The position numbers were made by a program, and so were the translations under genes. From NCBI GenBank assembly GCA_024278715.1, contig JAJRSN010000452.1:1-6958 (forward strand): a DNA stretch of 6,958 nucleotides. The letters run 5' to 3'. Numbering within the stretch: position 1 is the first letter of the stretch; the number at the start of each line of letters is the position of its first letter. Of this stretch, positions 4,699 through 6,958 are shown piece after piece. This stretch comes from Calditrichota bacterium. Lineage in GTDB: Bacteria > Calditrichota > Calditrichia > Calditrichales > Calditrichaceae. The notes beneath the pieces were generated by a model. That model was not told where the DNA came from, did no database searches, and saw nothing but the letters and a program-made list of their open reading frames with translations.

Positions 4699-6958
4699 AT
4701 TTAATGATTGCAAATTTACCAATCTTCTTACCTATTCCCGGAGCATCTACATGATAGATGTAAACTCCGTAGGATATCGAGAGATTATCCTTGGTCAAAA
4801 GATCCCAATATGCCGTTCCGTTGTCAACCGGATTATTCACTTCAATAGTGCGAACCAGCTCGCCGTTGATCGTAAATATCCGAATGGTGCATTTCGCCGG
4901 TAAATGGGTAAAATGAATGGAACGGGGCCCGCGACCCGAGTTGTACGGATTCTTTGGCTCCCAAGCAGCCGAAGCAACATAGGGATTGGGAACGACTTTT
5001 ATTCTGCTCAGGTCTTCTTTTGCCTGGCGTTTTTCCACATATCCCGAACGCGCAGTAAAACGGTAAACATCCTGCGAAAGAAACGGCTTCTTCAAAATAA
5101 TCCGCGCCGTATCGCCCGCTTGCGGAATTCTTTGTGTGGAATCGGGCGCCTGACTCAGGAAAAATTGCCAGGTGTAAACCAATGTATCCCTGTCATCTAT
5201 CGTCTTGGGCTCAAGAAAAGCGATAACGTCTTTATATGCTAACTGGAATCCAAATATGTTATAAACATTAGCCGAAAAAATACCGGGTCCGGTTCCCGCC
5301 GTATCAAGTTCCACAAAAACAAAATCCACGGGTTGATCGTTAGAGATATTAATGACCTTGAAATTCACCTCCTGGGCGTCATAAAACTTGCCGGCGTATA
5401 TTCCGGGCGTCGATTCCGCCATCCCCTTTTCCCCAAACACAATCAGGTAGTCATTAAGACGAAATTCGCCTTCGGGACCCACGCTTTGCGTAAGTTTTTG
5501 GAAAGTAAAAGACGGAATATTAGAATTTTGCGGCATCCATCCTGAAAGTTTATTGTTGATTCCAACCTGATCTTCGTTGATAAAATGCAAACGGAAACCG
5601 TCGATCAGCGGTTGTTCAAAGCCTGTTTCAAGATGCGTATTTTGCTCGATCAGAACCGAATCCGCCGTGGAATCCTTAAGAGTATAGCTGTAAGTTGTAA
5701 GGGTATCGGGTTTGCCGCTTTTCCCGGGTTTAAGCGTATCTTCAAAAGTAATGTAATAAACATGCCCGTCTTTTATTTTTGACGGATCAATGATTTCGTA
5801 CTCTATTTTGCCGGTGGAAGACCCTGTTAAGTGATCGATGTTTCCTAAGGTCGGCGGTACGTAACCCGCAGCGGGAGCTTCCGGAGTTACCCGAACCACA
5901 TTCGATCCCAAAATTACCGAGCCGTCCGGTTGTAAGTTTACGCGAATTGGGCTCTCTGTGGGCAGAATTCCTCCCGGAGGATATCCGAAATCGTACGATG
6001 TAATGGCGTAATAATAAGTGAATCCGTTTTTAGCGGATGAATCCACAAACGTATGCTTCAATCCGCTGTCGTTGCCAAGGTAAAAATTGGCTCCGTCTAT
6101 TCCGACCGAATCGAGACCAACAATTCCGTCAATCTTATCGAACTGGGCTATCGGTATTCGGAAACGTTTTGTTCCGAAAGCGTCGGTAATGTCGAGGGCA
6201 TCCTGAAAGGCTGGGTCTGTTGCGCGATAGATACGATAGCCTTCAAAATCGTAAGGCTCTCCGCCGATTTTAAAGATATAGTTGTCAAAAGATTTCTCCG
6301 CAAGATCGTCCCAGTACAAAGTCACCTTATTATCACCCGGAACGGCTGTCAATTTAGGGGTAATCGGCGCGTTGGCAAACTGATAATCGTTGTTGTAGGT
6401 TTCCTGAGCACGGACACGCTTTTTAAGTACGGCGGCTTTGCGTAACTTGCCGTCGGGATCGTTTTGTTTGGCGTTTGCTAAGATCACCGCTACGGAAATC
6501 GGTTCTGTTTGTCCGGCTTTAATCGGGAAGTAACCGGAAGTTACCCACAGGTCGTACTCTCCGGCAACCACGGTGCGCGGATCGTAAAATTTTCCGGGGA
6601 TCATAAAATCGAACCACAGAGTGGCGTCGCTATTCAAATTCAAGCCGCCGGCAGGGGTGCGAGCCGAAGCGGAGATACCGATTTGATCGGTCTCCGAAAC
6701 GTCGGTTTCGTCGATATTAGGTTCGCCCGGATCATCGGTAGCCGCGCCGGAAGTGGGTTTTCCGTCGCCCTCTCCAAGATCATTGGTTCCGGCAATTCCG
6801 TCAATTCCCACATCGTCAAGCAACGGACTCCAGTCGCCGTCATTGTCGATAAAATCGTCGCGGCGTTCATCGATCATCTCGTCAATGCCTTCATCGATCA
6901 TCTCGTCAACCGCGCCGTCGCCGTCGTTATCAATGCCATCCGCATATTTTTTACCCAA
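4697..6958 (-). CDS. Large secreted T9SS-type protein with Asp-rich metal loops and split FN3-like domain, N-terminus outside window
   Basis: The 3' 753 codons of a longer gene. The frame is open at the window edge, and the first codon there (TTG) is most likely an internal Leu. In window numbering, residues 6-70 are very acidic, with two calcium-loop-like motifs (DNDGDGAVDE at 10-19 and DNDGDW at 38-43, as in dockerin or thrombospondin-3 loops) around a DEMIDEGIDEMIDE repeat. Residues 95-195 hold a beta region with an IKAGQTEPISVAVIL stretch common in such proteins. Residues 198-335 form an FN3-like domain with a long insertion (KVTLYWDD, FEGYRIYRATDPAF, YYYAITSYD). Residues 350-645 are beta-rich and unassigned (VVRVTPEAPAAGYVPP is a recurrent family motif). 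Residues 653-753 form a FlgD/T9SS-type sandwich (IKVVPNPYV, RIFTINGELVRTI, GVYIYHV, ending GKFAIIK). No catalytic motif was recognised; a cell-surface or extracellular role is inferred. It is the first visible gene of the set, ending 38 bases before the PorV-like start. Confidence 0.87.
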   Translation of the reverse strand: MGKKYADGIDNDGDGAVDEMIDEGIDEMIDERRDDFIDNDGDWSPLLDDVGIDGIAGTNDLGEGDGKPTSGAATDDPGEPNIDETDVSETDQIGISASARTPAGGLNLNSDATLWFDFMIPGKFYDPRTVVAGEYDLWVTSGYFPIKAGQTEPISVAVILANAKQNDPDGKLRKAAVLKKRVRAQETYNNDYQFANAPITPKLTAVPGDNKVTLYWDDLAEKSFDNYIFKIGGEPYDFEGYRIYRATDPAFQDALDITDAFGTKRFRIPIAQFDKIDGIVGLDSVGIDGANFYLGNDSGLKHTFVDSSAKNGFTYYYAITSYDFGYPPGGILPTESPIRVNLQPDGSVILGSNVVRVTPEAPAAGYVPPTLGNIDHLTGSSTGKIEYEIIDPSKIKDGHVYYITFEDTLKPGKSGKPDTLTTYSYTLKDSTADSVLIEQNTHLETGFEQPLIDGFRLHFINEDQVGINNKLSGWMPQNSNIPSFTFQKLTQSVGPEGEFRLNDYLIVFGEKGMAESTPGIYAGKFYDAQEVNFKVINISNDQPVDFVFVELDTAGTGPGIFSANVYNIFGFQLAYKDVIAFLEPKTIDDRDTLVYTWQFFLSQAPDSTQRIPQAGDTARIILKKPFLSQDVYRFTARSGYVEKRQAKEDLSRIKVVPNPYVASAAWEPKNPYNSGRGPRSIHFTHLPAKCTIRIFTINGELVRTIEVNNPVDNGTAYWDLLTKDNLSISYGVYIYHVDAPGIGKKIGKFAIIK
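6866..6909 (-). repeat. Short in-frame direct repeat encoding the acidic DEMIDE stretch
   Basis: Two identical 20-base copies (6866-6885 and 6890-6909) lie 24 bases apart, so each unit is eight codons. They encode the two DEMIDE copies in DEMIDEGIDEMIDER. The unit sits between two DxDGD metal loops, so slippage here would lengthen or shorten the acidic region without breaking the frame. Confidence 0.85.

Noticed and set aside
6053..6445. 130-codon plus-strand reading frame
   Set aside because: It is antisense to the FN3-like domain of the large secreted protein and has no independent support.
6866..6909. Direct repeats as a CRISPR array
   Set aside because: There are only two copies, separated by four bases, in frame within a coding region, with no spacers.
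6956..6958. TTG at the window edge as the true start of the large secreted protein
   Set aside because: The following residues are mid-domain acidic loops with no signal peptide, which a T9SS cargo needs, and no upstream ribosome site can be seen; the gene must continue outside the window.

Overview
The window comes from a Gram-negative bacterium that uses the type IX secretion system (T9SS, Por system). Two proteins carry C-terminal T9SS type-A-like sorting domains, and a PorV/PorQ-family outer-membrane protein lies between them. The style of these proteins (long secreted proteins with Asp/Gly-rich metal loops, a split fibronectin-III domain, 'YPNPFNP' or 'VVPNPY' before the sorting domain, and several PorV paralogs per genome) is typical of Calditrichota, Ignavibacteriota, KSB1 or Marinimicrobia. 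A moderate-GC Calditrichota relative (Caldithrix-like) is my best guess; this is inference, as there is no marker gene.

All four genes are on the minus strand, so transcription runs from high to low coordinates. (1) 4697-6958 is the 3' part of a large secreted protein whose N-terminus is outside the window. It has an acidic DxDGDG metal-loop region, a split FN3-like domain, a long beta-rich region and a C-terminal sorting-type beta-sandwich. (2) 3630-4658 is a PorV/PorQ-family beta-barrel, 38 nt downstream. (3) 1296-3533 encodes a 745-residue secreted protein with a signal peptide, five tandem starch-binding-like (CBM20/E-set type) modules and a clear T9SS type A sorting domain, with no catalytic domain. 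It ends at a strong Rho-independent terminator at 1241-1290. (4) 1-1202 is a sodium:solute symporter (SSS family), cut by the window's left edge before its C-terminus.

Genes 1 to 3 look like one transcription unit: short gaps, same strand, no terminator between them, and a strong terminator after the last. A reasonable reading is a dedicated T9SS cargo-exporter set, in which the PorV-like barrel helps bring one or both neighbouring cargo proteins to the cell surface and the modular protein binds glycan there. The symporter lies beyond the terminator with its own ribosome binding site, so any link to the surface proteins is only by position. No RNA genes, CRISPR arrays, mobile elements or gene-free stretches over 300 bases were seen.
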